Shown here one piece after another: positions 24,300-36,495 of a stretch of DNA of 64,000 nucleotides. The stretch's first letter is position 1; each line of letters starts with the position of its first letter. The notes beneath the pieces are model-generated. The model had not been told where the DNA came from. It ran no database searches and was given only the letters and a program-made list of their open reading frames with translations. Both the position numbers and the translations under genes were made by a program. The DNA comes from Nymphaea colorata (taxonomy: Eukaryota > Streptophyta > Magnoliopsida > Nymphaeales > Nymphaeaceae): assembly GCF_008831285.2 (NCBI RefSeq), contig NC_045150.1, positions 10,740,001 to 10,804,000 on the forward strand. The letters run 5' to 3'.

Positions 24300-25117
24300 T
24301 ACCTTTAATAGTTGAAATGAATTCCAAATTGTCTTTTAATTTTTCAGTAGATGCATATTCTGCTACAAACTTAAGACAAACTACTTACCCTAATATAATA
24401 TCTTTATATAAAGAATGAAATTAATTAATTATATAATCTATTAAAGGTAACATTTTGGCAAAGAAAGGATAACCTATACAAATTTACAACTGTACACCCC
24501 TTACTTCTTTGTCCTGTGAGAATGATTATGGTAACTTCTATAAGCTGGATCAAACTCATGATGCAAGCTTTGCACATGTTAAGAGCTTTTCCTCTAAAGA
24601 TTTGTCATCTGGTTGGCTTTTAGAGAGTCTTTTGCAAGGAGAAAGTGTCTCAGACGAGGAGAATTCTTTTCCTTCAACCCAACATCACATGCCAAAATTC
24701 GGTGGGCTGTTTCGGAGGCAAACTCTAATGTTGCCCCTTGCCCTGATGGATAACCAAATATTTCTTTCAACAAATGTAGGATATTATGGAGGCTAATGTA
24801 TCTTGCGCCATAAGAGATCTTTTGAAAAAGGGAGGACGGTTAGGAGCAATTGTCACAGAAAACACGTCTTATTCGAAATTCAAGAAATCAAATTTATATA
24901 TTGATGCAAATATCATACTTAATTTTTAATAGGCGGCTTAGGTGGCCATAAGTGCCCATTCAACATTTATTCTGATCAACTGCACCGAATTGGGCAGAGA
25001 TAATTTGTTTATATATATATATATTTGTTCTTTAAAGGATGGACTTGTAGGCGCCTGCATATGGCTGGAAATATATTTCGTTATCAATCTTAGTTTATGA
25101 ATTGAAACCACCGTACG
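24300..25117. repeat. Second copy of 19807-23061 with an internal deletion, including a LINE fragment
   Basis: The left part (24300-24837) matches 19807-20350 and the right part (24875-25117) matches 22818-23061. The LINE segment within it (about 24509-24840, plus) keeps a NSNVAPCPDG stretch, the form of the plant LINE KAPGPDGF box. It stops where the deletion begins. About 2.47 kb present in the first copy is missing and some 35 bp of junction sequence replaces it. Confidence 0.8.
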
Positions 25118-25830
25118 TAACTCCGGTTGATAAGTTCGGACCAAAGGAAGTGATAAGTTCGGACCGAAAGGAAGTGACTATGTGAAACAATGAAAGGTAA
25201 ATTTGCTCAGAGTGGTGCATATTTCACCTTGATGTCGGAGTGACTAGTTGGCATATTTAATTCTATTTTTGACTTGGAATATAATTATAACTGCACTCGG
25301 CTAAATTAGTTTCCTAATTTCAATCTTAATTTGAACATGCCAAGCCATTGCTTGCATGTCACCTTAGACATGTTTCATTGCTTTATAAGCTTTGCAATTT
25401 GGGTCCTTCCTTCACCGACAATTAATTAATAAAAGTTATGACCATTATCTGTGAAATGCCTTTGGGTAGAGGGAATTTGGTCCATAATTTCCCTTCATTG
25501 AAAGTAAATTCAGTGCTAGTAAGATAGAGGGCATGCCTTGCATGTTACAGCCTGAACGAGCAAAGCTTAGGATGTATATTATGGTCATTTTCATCAAGAG
25601 GTGCCTATTTAGATGATGAAACAAATTCTTGGAAAGCTACACGGGTTAATATTACATGACAAAATTATATGGGGTACCTAGCTAGAGTCAAGCATAAATT
25701 TAAACTTGAGAGCTTGAGTGGAGATCTAGTTTACTTGAGCACTAAAGGAACACAGAGTTAATTTAAATGGAAATTTACCTGGCTCATCCTTTTCCTTTTG
25801 ATGATGATCAGCAACATTGTCCATGGATTA
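25118..25830. other. Spacer with a short tandem repeat
   Basis: A 21-22 nt unit (gataagttcggaccaaagg) is repeated twice at about 25127-25168. The remainder is AT-rich with no supported gene. Confidence 0.5.
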
Positions 25831-26980
25831 ACCATCTCCCTTTTGTCTACATGCCCATCAAACGATCAGACATCGCAGCCCTATATATGCCTTTAGGGAA
25901 AAGCCCATTTGGTGGCCAGCAGTCGGATTGGCATGCAAAGAAAATTCCGCTAGCTGCATGCCAGGGAACGACCGAAAATGAAACTCAGGAGATGCACATT
26001 TATATATTAACCGAGAAGACGATCAACCTTTTTTGTTTTTTCCTTTCCCTTTTTGAGGCCCATCTTGGCGGAAGGCCTCCTGAAGCGATATCTCTTACTC
26101 TATGGTGTGGACTAATTTTCAGGCTATAAATAACTGTTTCCTAATTTCAAGCGGCAATGGAAGAGTAGCAGCTGAGTGCGTGTAGATCATAAGAAGATGC
26201 AAGAACTGGTAAAAGAATAAGCCAGCTGGGGGTGGGTGCCTCCGGAATACTGGAAACGGTAGCTAAGCAAGGAGGAGGGAGGCGCCGCGGCTGTCACCGG
26301 TTCGATCGACAAGATATGTATGGCTCCGCACCTCCTTGCCTCCCAACTTTTATGTCTTTCCCGAACCAGCAGCTGGCAACCTTCTTGTTGCTTGGGGTCT
26401 ACAAATTAGTATATATGCGTGGGGATATCTGACCTTGCCCCCCCAACACCGCCCTTGCCTTGATAGCAAACACAAGGCACAAACAACCATGCCGTGTAGC
26501 GTACGTGAAGCAACAAAGCAGACATGTTCAATTTTTAGAGAGACAGAGAGGGAGCTATCTGACTAAATGAAAATATATTAAGACAAAGAAAAAACAAGCA
26601 TCCCTGCTAGAGCCACCCTATATACAGCGTCGTTACATCGTAAACTATCGGCAACATCAACATAATGACACCTTTTTTTCTGATATTCTCTTGAAAATTT
26701 TAGTCATCTAAGAAAATATTCCACATTCAATAGGATTGAATTTACATATATATATATATATATATATATAGTTTAAAAAATAGTAGTCTTCTACTTACAT
26801 CAACTTCCTTGTCTTTTAGCTTTCGGTGAAATCATGTCAACGTTCACATAAAATTCATGTTTATTTAATATTAAAAATTTATATCGGTGCTTTTTAGTTA
26901 ATTTTTTTGCCAAAATAGTCCAGTTTTGTCACAGCAGTGCAACGTTATCATGGTTGTAGCTTCAAAACCCACAATGATGG
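25831..26980. repeat. Local repeat module, unit B
   Basis: Unit B matches unit C (27325-28673) along its length and unit A from 26298. The TA microsatellite is at 26746-26770. A 120-codon plus-strand frame (25767-26129) crosses the left part, but it is not preserved in unit C and resembles nothing known, so I do not call a gene. Confidence 0.85.
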
Positions 26981-27324
26981 TTTATCACTACGTGTAAACT
27001 TTTTGTACAAAATTTATGTTCACTTATTACTAGCAACTCAATTAAATTGGTTTCTTTGGCTGAGGCTTTTACCAAAATAGCCCACGGTTGCAGCTTCAAC
27101 ATCCATAGAAACCTGCTCGGGGGGAGCACGACTTCATATTCCGATATCTTTAATCGGTACAAATATTAGCTCCCAACACTGTACCGGATTCAGATGTCAG
27201 ATCAATCGGATATTAGCTCACGACTTTGGATTCAGATATCTATATTCGGAACAAATATTAACTCATAACATTGTATTCAGATATCTAAACTAGAGTTGGA
27301 TATCCATGTTAAGATTTTTGTTAT
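26981..27324. repeat. Degenerate CGGATATT / CAGATATC repeat stretch
   Basis: Imperfect repeats of attcagatatc, aatcggatatt and aacaaatatta(g/a)ctc words resemble the interior of the hAT-like family at 56882-57379. No ends were recognised. Confidence 0.4.
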
Positions 27325-28321
27325 CCAATCTCCTTTTGTCTACATGCCTGTCAAACGATCAGATATCGCAGCCCTATATATGCCTTTGGGGAATTAACAT
27401 TTGGTGGCCAGAAGCAAGATTGGCATGAAAAAAAGATTCCACTAGCTACATGACAGGGAACGACCGAAAATGAAACTCCGGACATGAACATTTATATACG
27501 AACTGGGAAGACGATCGACCTTTTATGTTTTTTCCTTTCCCTTTTTGAAGGCCATCATGTGGTGTTTGCCATGGGAAGGCTTTCTAACGTGATTTCTCTT
27601 CCTCTATGGTGCAGACTAATTTTCAGGAATTATTTCCTAATTTCAAGAGGCAAAGGTGGAGATATAGCTAGTAGCGACTGAGTGCATGTATAGCATAAGA
27701 TGCAAGAGCTGGTAAAGGAATAAGCTAACGGAGTGGGTGGCTACACGGCTGGTGCCAGACCGCCACCCCGTTTTGCCTCCAAGTTGCGTCCTCCGCAATT
27801 TGACACCAACTTAATTTTATGTATATCTCGAATCAGCAACGGGCAACCTTCTTGTTATTTGGAGTGAAATTAATGGAGGGGAAGGCGTCTCAGATTGCTG
27901 ATTCATGCATATATGGGAAAGAATCCTGTGGACACATAAGTTTCAGGGAAGCATGCATACCTTCAAATGTCTGAGCTTCAAAGACCAGAGTTTGTTTAGC
28001 ACTCACGCCTTGTTTCGTGCCAATCTTCTAAGACTGCCCCTGCCTTGACGGCAAACAAAAGGCACATACGGCCAGGCTGTATAGCGTACATGAAGCAACA
28101 AAGCGGACATGTTCAATTTTTTAGCGAGAGAGCTATCTGACTAAATAAGAATATATTAAGACAAATAAAAAACAAGCATTGCTGCTACAGCCACCCTATA
28201 TAGACCATCATTGCATCATAAACCATCCGCAGCGTCAATATAATAACAGCTTTTTTTCTGATATTCTTTTGAAAATTTTAGTCACCTGAGAAAATATTCC
28301 ACATTCGATAGGATTGAATTG

Positions 28322-28365
<44 letters not shown>

Positions 28366-28375
28366 AATATAAAAT

Positions 28376-28418
<43 letters not shown>

Positions 28419-28673
28419 ACATATATTGTTTAAAAAAAATAGTATTCTATTTACATCAACTTCCTTGTCATTTAAACTAAGGTTGCATAAACAATAGTAC
28501 ACTTTATTAGCTGCATTAAACTTCCAGTGAAATCATGTCAACGTTCACATAAAATTCATGTTTATTTAATATCAAAAATTTATATCGGTGCTTTTGGTTA
28601 AATCTTTTGCCAAAATAGTCCAGTTTTGTAACAGCAGCATGGTTGTAGCTTCAAAAACCACAATGATGGTGGC
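27325..28673. repeat. Local repeat module, unit C
   Basis: Unit C is collinear with unit B. The TA locus is greatly expanded and interrupted here (28324-28416). No gene content was recognised. Confidence 0.85.
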
Positions 28674-28857
28674 AAAATAGTCTAACTTTTATGTATATCT
28701 CGAACCTGCAAGTGGCAACCAACCATATATATATGTATATACCTGTTCAAATTTGTTGAGAAAAAGTGAGAGACGTGGAAGACGCGAAGGGAGTAAATGA
28801 GAGAAACAGAAAGCCGACTCAATGAAAAAAAATAATAAGAAAGCAAATGGAAGACAA

Positions 28858-28896
<39 letters not shown>

Positions 28897-29725
28897 CTTT
28901 ATCAGGTAGTTGGGGCGATGATACTCGGTTCAAAACTTTTTCGGGCCAATAAGAGGGCAGTCAATTCTGCAGCTTGGCGCCAGCCTATATCCTATATAAG
29001 GGTCACGTATGAGACTGCCAATTGGAGCTTATTTGAGTTGAGGAATTGTACAACATGGAAATAGAAATGGAAAGCATGGTCTCTACTCCGCCCTATGTAC
29101 ATAACAAATGTACTTTAATGGGTCGAAGAACTTTCAGTATTGACCTCTGTGCCAGTACAAGGTGTAAATAAATTGTTGATTATAACTTTTCAACTAAACT
29201 TAGCAATGAATTGTCAATTCATGTTTTGTTGCTTTCACGTATGCACTTAGTTGACTTTCTCAAAAAAAAAAAAACAAAGACCTTGATATATCATTTTTTG
29301 TCTAGACCAAACTTACTGTTTAATTTTTCTTTCATATTTTGTAACATCAATGTCTGCCCACGTTGCGATGTTCAAAGTGGATTGATAGATCAAATAACAT
29401 GAAACACCTATTTTTGTATAAGGAAAAGAGTAGATAAGCTGCCAGTGAATGGAGATTTGAGAAGACATACTTCTTCAGTAATTGGTATGCATTTTTTTCC
29501 ACGGTTGTCCACTAGCGGCTTAATTAGTTTGCATAAGATGTTTGGTTAGAGCTTAATAACCAATGTGTCTACTACACATGCCCTCATGGGATTTTTTTTA
29601 TTCCTCTTGTGCATCTTCTTTTGTCAATTATCAGGTGTATTCAGAGTTAAACTTCCTTCAATATCAAACTCTTGCAAAATGAAGTATTGATTGCCTGCTT
29701 ACCCTTTGAGCCATCTCTCCCTAAT
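28436..29725. repeat. Tandem unit I (1.29 kb)
   Basis: This unit is directly followed by its partner at 29729-30955, sharing start (tatttacatcaacttccttg) and end (gagccatctctccct). It overlaps the right part of module C. Inside are a TA run (28858-28893), a TATA-like box and a poly-A run near 29264. Confidence 0.9.
28993..29171 (+). promoter_or_regulatory. Candidate core promoter with a short leader frame (unit I)
   Basis: TATATAAG (28993-29000) stands in cctatatcctatataaggg. It is followed 55 bp later by an ATG that opens a 38-codon frame starting MEIEMESMVSTPPYVHNK and stopping at 29169-29171. The same box is kept in unit II (30287-30294), but there the first ATG is mutated and the frame diverges after about 18 codons. 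It may be the promoter and first-exon relic of a lost gene. Downstream exons were not found. Confidence 0.22.
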
Positions 29726-29728
29726 CAA

Positions 29729-30955
29729 AGTAGTCTTCTATTTACATCAACTTCCTTGTCATTTAAACTAAGGTTGCATAAACAATAGTACTCTTTATTA
29801 GCAGCATTAAACTTCCTGTGAAATCATGTCAACGTTCACATAAAATTCATGTTTATTTAATATCAAAAATTTATATCGGTGCTTTTGCTTAAATCTTTTG
29901 CCAAAATAGTCCAGTTTTGTAACAGCAGCTCGGTTGTACCTTCAAAACCCACAGTGATGGTGGCAAAATAGTCCAACTTTTATGTATATGTCAAACCTGC
30001 AACTGGCAACCAACCATATATACATGTATGTACCTGTTCAAATTTGTTGAGAAAAAGTGAGAGACGTGGAAGACACAAAGGGAGTAAATGAGAGAGATAG
30101 AGAGCCGACTAAATGAAAATGAATAATAAGAAAGCAGATGGGAGACAAGTATATATACATATATATGTATATATATATATATATGGAAGTTATCATGGTA
30201 GTTGGGGCGATGATACTCGGTTCAAAACTTTTTTGGACTAATAAGAGCTTGCAGTCAGTTTGGCAGCATGGTGGCAGCCTATATCCTATATAAGGGTCAC
30301 TTATGAGACTGCCAATTGGAGCTGATTTGAGTCGAAGAATTGTTGAACATAGAAATAGAAATGGAAAGCAAGGTCTCTACTCCACCCTATGTACATAACA
30401 AGCGTACTTTAATGTGTGGACCCCAATATATGAACTTTCATTATTGACCTCTGTGACAGAGAAAGTACAAGGTGTCAATAAATTGTTAATTATAATTTTT
30501 CAACTAAACTTGGCAATGAACTGTTAATTCATGTTTTGTTGCTCTCACATATGCACTTAGTTGACTTTCTCAAAAAAAAAAAAAACCTTGATATATCATA
30601 TTTTGTCTAACTGAACTTACCGTTTAATTTTTCCTTCATATTTTGTAACATCAATGTCTGCCCACGTTGCGATGTTATGGAGATCTGTGGTGCCCATTTG
30701 AGAAGATATACTTCTTCAGTAATTGGTAAGCATTTTTTGCCATGGTTGTCCACTAGCGGCGTAAGATGCTTGGTTAGAGCTTAATAGCCAAGGTGTCACT
30801 ACACATGCCCTCATGGGTTTTTTTATATAACCTCTTGTGCATCTTCTTTTGTCAATTATTAGGTGTATTCAGAGTTAAACTTCCTTCAATATCAAACTCT
30901 TGCAAAATGAAGTATTGATTGCCTGCTTATCCTTTGAGCCATCTCTCCCTAGCAA
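29729..30955. repeat. Tandem unit II (1.23 kb)
   Basis: This is the partner of 28436-29725, with a shorter, interrupted TA run at 30150-30184 and small deletions, for example about 60 bp near 30670 and 30760. It holds no supported gene. Confidence 0.9.
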
Positions 30956-31730
30956 AAAAGGTTTCTATCTTGGTGAAGTTTTTGATGTAGGGGGTCCATG
31001 AATGATTCTCACTCGTTCTATTCTATTATTAACCTTAGCTGATCCCTTACATGTTGGAATATGTTTTCCAACTTTAAAAGACTTGTTAGAATTGCCTTTC
31101 TAGTATAAATATAGGCGCAAGCTAATTAGGTTGTCTACCATGTTGTTTAGTTACTAATTGGTATGGGAAAAAAGCTATTTGTTATTAAAAAACTCTTACC
31201 AATTTTGAGAATATTTTTTCATCCCCGAAGGTGTGGACGGCACCGTAGATTGTTGTGCAACTCTTCAATATTTTGCAGTAATATCTGTGATATGTTACAA
31301 GGGAGTGTTTCTTTGACATCTGTATCATATAAAGAAAGTCGTCCAAAGCAACACTTTCCTTTCAAAGCTGAAAAGAGCACTTCTCCAACAAATGCATGGG
31401 CCATATTTTACATAATTAGACGCAAGACTTCTAAAGGTCAGGTTTTCAATACCTAGGTAAGACACATGATTAGACGCTACCTCATCATTGATTATCATAT
31501 TAAAAAGGGATGAACCGCAGACCATCCAGATTTCACCAATAGAGGAAAAATATACTTGAGTGGGGAAAATTGGTCATGTTTGATTTTAACTTTTTAAGAT
31601 TCCCCAATCAAATGATTAGATTGGATGACATTCAAAACCAAGTTTCTCCCTAAAAAAACATAAGTTCCTTACGAGGGAGAACTAAAAAGGGTGCTGCTTT
31701 TTCAACTGCCCCAATTAGTTCAGTTTACCC
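30956..31730. other. Spacer with no recognised feature
   Basis: Overlapping open frames of about 60-97 codons occur on both strands at 31163-31525. Neither strand shows a recognisable domain. Confidence 0.35.
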
Positions 31731-31888
31731 GGAGTTTGTGTTCAGATATTTAAACTTGGAATAGGATATTTAAGTTAAGACCTTTGTTATCTAACGAGAC
31801 ATTTATTTAAAACTGAATCTGAGTTTGATAAGATGGAGTTTCTTATTTAAATATGATGAATTCCGATTTCTTACTCAGATATATATAT

Positions 31889-31935
<47 letters not shown>

Positions 31936-32003
31936 CTATGTCCAATTCTTTAAAAGCATTTTGAAGGGATATCCAATCCAGATCTGATCCATTAACATCC
32001 CCA
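31731..32003. mobile_element. Fragment of a hAT-like element, one end, with an internal TA run
   Basis: The stretch ends ccattaacatcccca (31989-32003). This matches the terminal form ttgacatcccta seen at 56037-56051 and is close to the right end of the complete element at 56882-57379. The interior has ccaatcc and gatctgatcc words. A TA repeat fills 31880-31934. The left terminus was not found. Confidence 0.45.
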
Positions 32004-33672
32004 AGCGCCAATTGTTTAAATCCCCCACACCAGATGTACTGTTGGTCGTTAATTGTTTAGTGGATCATGAATGTGAATTTTAAGTTTTCCAACGTCCACA
32101 TTTACAATAATACTCCATTATTTCCCACCATTTATATTAAAATGTACCAGACGTCCTTTGTTTAGCGGTCAAGGCGGGGATTTTGATTTTTTAAATTATT
32201 TAATCCTTTACATTACATCTTAGACATGTGAGGTTCTGATTTTCCCTCAAAAATACATTCTGAAAATTCAAAATCAACAATTGCAGGGACTTCACCAATG
32301 AACGTGGGAGTCAAGATCAACAGCAATTAAGATCATGCTGAGGATGAGAGCTGGTTAAAGTTCCTTCTGTCATACACCAAGAAGCATTAACTTGAGTTAC
32401 ATATGGCCTAAGTTTCCCATCAAGACAATGGAGGTGTTGATTAGCAGATCGGAGGGTGCACCTTGCTCGTTTTTGCAGATGGAAAGAAACTCAGATCTTT
32501 GAAGGGGTACGCTTCATGCAAACCTTATCTTCTATCCACAAGCTTTTTTTTTTTTTTCTCATACATGAATTGGAATCTCCAGCCTCCTGCCATTCTCTTC
32601 CGCCCAATAGTTTGATACAGTTAGTCTCAAGCCTTTGCTTGGGACACAACCTTTTACCTAAGAGGCAAAGGAAAAGGGAAGCCATGGTTTCTTGCCCCTC
32701 TCTCTAAGACCTTGTTCATAAGGTAGCAAGCTTCGTTTAGCAGTTCATGCATCGTATGGAATAATCTGGAAACCATAGCAGTGTAAGTGCATACTTTAAC
32801 TTCACATCTCGTAGCAATTTTCTCATTTACATACTTAGTTCCCATTATCAGTCTTAAGATTTAAAATGTTAGGGCCACTCAGCCAGAAACTTTAGGCTCC
32901 TCACTCTCAGGAAGATTGAATAAGCCACTTGAGCGATTGATCTCCTTCTTTGCTGTTCAGAATTATAGGGGAGGAATTCTTTGGAAATTAAAGAAAAAAA
33001 AATTCCTCTTAACCATAAAACTTTGCACGGTAGAGGAAGAGAAATCGTGATAAAAGGTGCCAAGAGCAAACGATGACAAATTGACCCTTCTAAACGTAGA
33101 GTGAGAAAGGACAAGATTGCCTTCACAGTTGACATTCTTATACATGCATGTATGTAGCTATCATTTACTGAGTTTGATTTTACATTGTCCTCTCGCAGCA
33201 CAGTTGTTTGGGCATCCCACTGTTACTGCTAGCACAACCAGTTAATGGCTTCTCACAAAAATATAAGGCTGCTTCTTCTGTGACATATAGACAGAGGCCG
33301 ATGTAAATTCGTGGAAAACCTTTGTCATCATCGGTCGGAAGGAGGCAACCAGGTAAATTCCCACCATTCAACTTCTCACCGAACTGCTGTTCTTCTTCTC
33401 TTTTGAATGAATGGACACCCCTAGCTAGGCCTAGCTTTCATCTACTTTTGGCTTTCAGTAGGCAAGCAGAGGGAGAATTTGTCTCTCTCCCCACATCTTA
33501 ATTAAGTGCCAATGAAGCGTAATTGTTGGCCAAATTAAGAAGCCAACTTCAGTAAGTTTAACCATACTGTTAATTGTTGGGTAGTTGGTCCTTTTTCTAC
33601 AATCAATAATTAAATCTCAAAGAAGATCATTTCTCTAAGGAGGAGTTTGAAATATCCAGAATAGAAACAAAA
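32004..33672. other. Spacer with weak protein-like frames, unassigned
   Basis: The region 32260-33370 is less AT-rich than its surroundings. The minus-strand frame 33371-33180 has varied, protein-like composition (for example GFPRIYIGLCLYVTEEAALY), but I cannot place it in a family and neighbouring frames do not extend it. It may be relic exons of an unidentified gene. Confidence 0.2.
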
Positions 33673-34285
33673 TGCTCATTTTTTTAAGAAATTGAAATAT
33701 TAAACAAATTAACGTGGTATTTCGTTTGTTGGAACTAGGAAACTGAAACTTGAAAATTTTGATCCTGTTCCTGTTTGAGAAGAAATTATGATTCTATAAT
33801 TTTTATTTATGAATCAAAATTTTTAAATAGGGGAGCCATTATCTTTGTGAGTCAAGTACAAATGTGCTTATTTTAGCTGATGACTTGGGAGAATAAGTTC
33901 GCAGGCGTGGTGAAGGCAAATTTTTAAATCATTGTTGACTTTATTTTAGCTGACCTCCTCAATCTCTTTGAGCCCAAATGTATCAACCACGAAGTTTATG
34001 AGATTTTTCAGTTGATAAAGGTTGCCAATAATCATGTCGTATTTTCACGCTTTGTAATGCATGCTCCTTGCTTCTTTGGAAATTAATTTGGTTAAAAGAG
34101 TCTATTGTTCTTAAGCAAAAGGGAAGCATAACAAAGTATATTCTCTTCGCCCAATTCATTGTAATATTTATTGAGAATGAATGAGTCATTCACTCCACCT
34201 AAGGCTCCTTTTTTAAGTCTCTACATGTATTGATTTTCTAAATTTTGGCATATCCCGACTACTTACACCCATGAGCCGCTCTTTT

Positions 34286-34733
34286 TATAACAACCTGACC
34301 CACTCTAGGTTCGGGCCCCTGGTTTGACTGATCCCAACCTGCCCCCTAGCAGTTTCAGCCCTAGCCTCAAAAAGGTAGGGACCAGGACAATCATCTCATT
34401 AATGGCCTCCCTTTATAAGTCCTTGAAGATCCCTCACTATCTTCGATACAGGACTAAACTTCTGGGTGTTACAATCCACCTCCCTTAAAGCACACGTGTC
34501 ACGTGTTTGGGACCACAAGTCCGAGTGTTGAAACTTCTCTGATACCACTATAACAACCCGACCCACTCCTGGGCTCGGGCCCCTGGTTCGACGGATCCCA
34601 ACCCATCCCCTGGCAGTTTCGGCTCTAGCCTCGCTAGGAACCAGGAGAATCATCTCATTAATGGCCTCCTTTTATAAGTCCTTGAAGATCCCTCATAATC
34701 TTCGATACAGGACTAAACTTATGGGGTGTTACA
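34286..34733 (-). mobile_element. Complete TRIM (terminal-repeat retrotransposon in miniature)
   Basis: Two direct repeats, 34286-34473 and 34549-34733, flank a 75-bp interior. On the minus strand each begins TGTAACACCC and ends TTGTTATA. One base after the upstream repeat lies TGGTATCAGAG (plus 34537-34547), the primer site complementary to initiator tRNA-Met. The interior ends in a polypurine tract TTAAGGGAGGTGG (plus 34476-34488) directly before the downstream repeat. Flanks ctttt/ctatt fit a 5-bp target duplication with one change. There is no coding capacity, as expected for a TRIM, which moves with proteins from other elements. The repeats differ at about 10% of positions by eye. Confidence 0.9.
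34537..34547 (-). promoter_or_regulatory. Primer-binding site of the TRIM
   Basis: Minus-strand TGGTATCAGAG is the standard complement to the 3' end of plant initiator tRNA-Met. It sits 1 nt inside the upstream LTR, where reverse transcription of the element would be primed. Confidence 0.9.
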
Positions 34734-35602
34734 CTATTTGCTTTGACGTGCACAAATAGGCATAATCCTCCTTCTGTTTTTCACACAGAGAGAGGAGAGG
34801 AGAGTTGGTGGGTGAGGGGGAGGGGGTCAAGTACTGGGAGAGAGAGTCCAGTTTTTCCAAGCTAATATATATATATATATATAAAAACATGGGCAACCAC
34901 TGATTTTTTTCCTGCTTTCGTTTGCCTTGACAAAGTAGTTTCCCGTTCTTCACTGAAGTATGGCATTTGTTTGGAAGGTCTATGGCATAACTAAGAACCG
35001 ATAGAAATCACATTCTCCTAGAAAACTCACAAGGAAGTGATAGAAGCTATGTGGCAATTCCCTTGATAATAAATTCTTAATGATATTATCAAAAAAATAT
35101 GATACAGAAATAGTGGTCTGCTCGGATTGGAGCACTACTTCCCTAGAAGCTTTGCATTGGAAACACACTCCTGTTTGGATCAAGCCAAATTCTTAAACAT
35201 GATTGCATATACAAACTCATGTACTATGGATTTTGGTAGAATAAAGTAGACAAGGTGACCTAACCCGTTCAAGGTGTAGACTGGTAGAAGGCAGCTTGAC
35301 AAAAATCATAAATATGAGTAATTTTGGTCAATGTAAGCAATTTTAAATTGTCCCTTCAATTTAATGATCATCCTGAGGTAGCCCTCCGACAATTGAGATG
35401 TGCATAATTTGTAGTTGCCTAAATGTTCATAGTTTTCTCTACTTTGTCTTAGATTCTAGCACTTCACTTCTAACATTTGAGAATATGTTTTTGATAAAGT
35501 TTTATATGTCGCTCCATATATATAATGAGCATACGCCGGTTGTGGATGCTACTACCAATATGCATGTTTACTTTAATGCTCCAACATTGTGCATGCATGT
35601 GT

Positions 35603-35960
35603 AGGAGATAACAAATAGGTGTGAGATCACAAGTATGAGATAACAAATAGGTATGAAATAATTACAGATATATGAAATAACAAATAAGTAATATATATAA
35701 AATAACAAATACATATGAGATAATATGTATGAAATAACAAATAGGTAGGAGATACAAAAAGATATGAGATAATATATATGAGATAACAAATAGGTACAAA
35801 GAATGACGGATGTTTGAGATAATAAATAGGTACGAGTTAATAAATATGTATGCGATATTGTATATGACATAACAAATAGGTATGAGGTAATGATGGATGT
35901 ATGAAATGACGCTAAACATAAGTATGATATAACAAAATATTTATGAGATAATGAGATAAA
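35603..35960. repeat. Degenerate minisatellite with an ATGAGATAACAAATAGGT-like unit, copy 2
   Basis: Partner of 4846-5207, with the same order of units and only small differences, so the array has not re-expanded since duplication. Confidence 0.85.
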
Positions 35961-36165
35961 ACTATGAGTATGACAAAAAAAATGAAGACACTTTTTTATC
36001 ACTTAAATGGGTAAATGGGTCATAACAATATGCAAAATAATTTTAATGTTTGGAAGAGTGGGTCTCAGCTCAATGGGCCGAACCCCCTTTGCATGACAGG
36101 TCCCCGGTGCCTTGTCATATGTAGGGTGTTTGCACATGGAATACCCACTTTCCTTGAGATTGCCA

Positions 36166-36495
36166 TAAGCCTGGGCATTGGGCCGGGTACCCAATACGTG
36201 GCTCAACTGGAACAAGGCTCAAGCCCAGGTGGGCTTGACTAAGCCCGATTCTGCCTGATAAAAGAGTTTTAATGTTATTTTTGTTTATTATATATATATA
36301 TATAATTATAGTATTTATTAAAATTAATTATATCTATATATTATTTTATGTTAGTAATATATATTTTAAATTTTAACTGAGCCGGGTCTGAGCTCGGGTT
36401 TCGGGTGTTGGGCCGGGGCCAAGCCACAGTTATGAGTTGAGGACTAGTCTGGGCCTGACTCTTTATCGGCGGTGCCAGGCTGATGCCCAAGCCTA
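36166..36495. mobile_element. Non-autonomous hAT-like element, copy 2
   Basis: Same element as 5404-5767, inherited with the block and about 34 bp shorter. The flanks gattgcca and gatagcca match at 7 of 8 positions and support the 8-bp target duplication. The ends are TAAGCCTGGGCAT and ATGCCCAAGCCTA. Confidence 0.75.

Noticed and set aside
25767-26129. 120-codon plus frame as a gene
   Set aside because: It is not preserved in the paralogous unit C, has no recognisable domain and crosses module boundaries.
28278-28502. Frames made of Tyr-Ile repeats over TA runs (also 28682-28933, 42637-42858, 62058-62390)
   Set aside because: They are translated dinucleotide microsatellites, not proteins.
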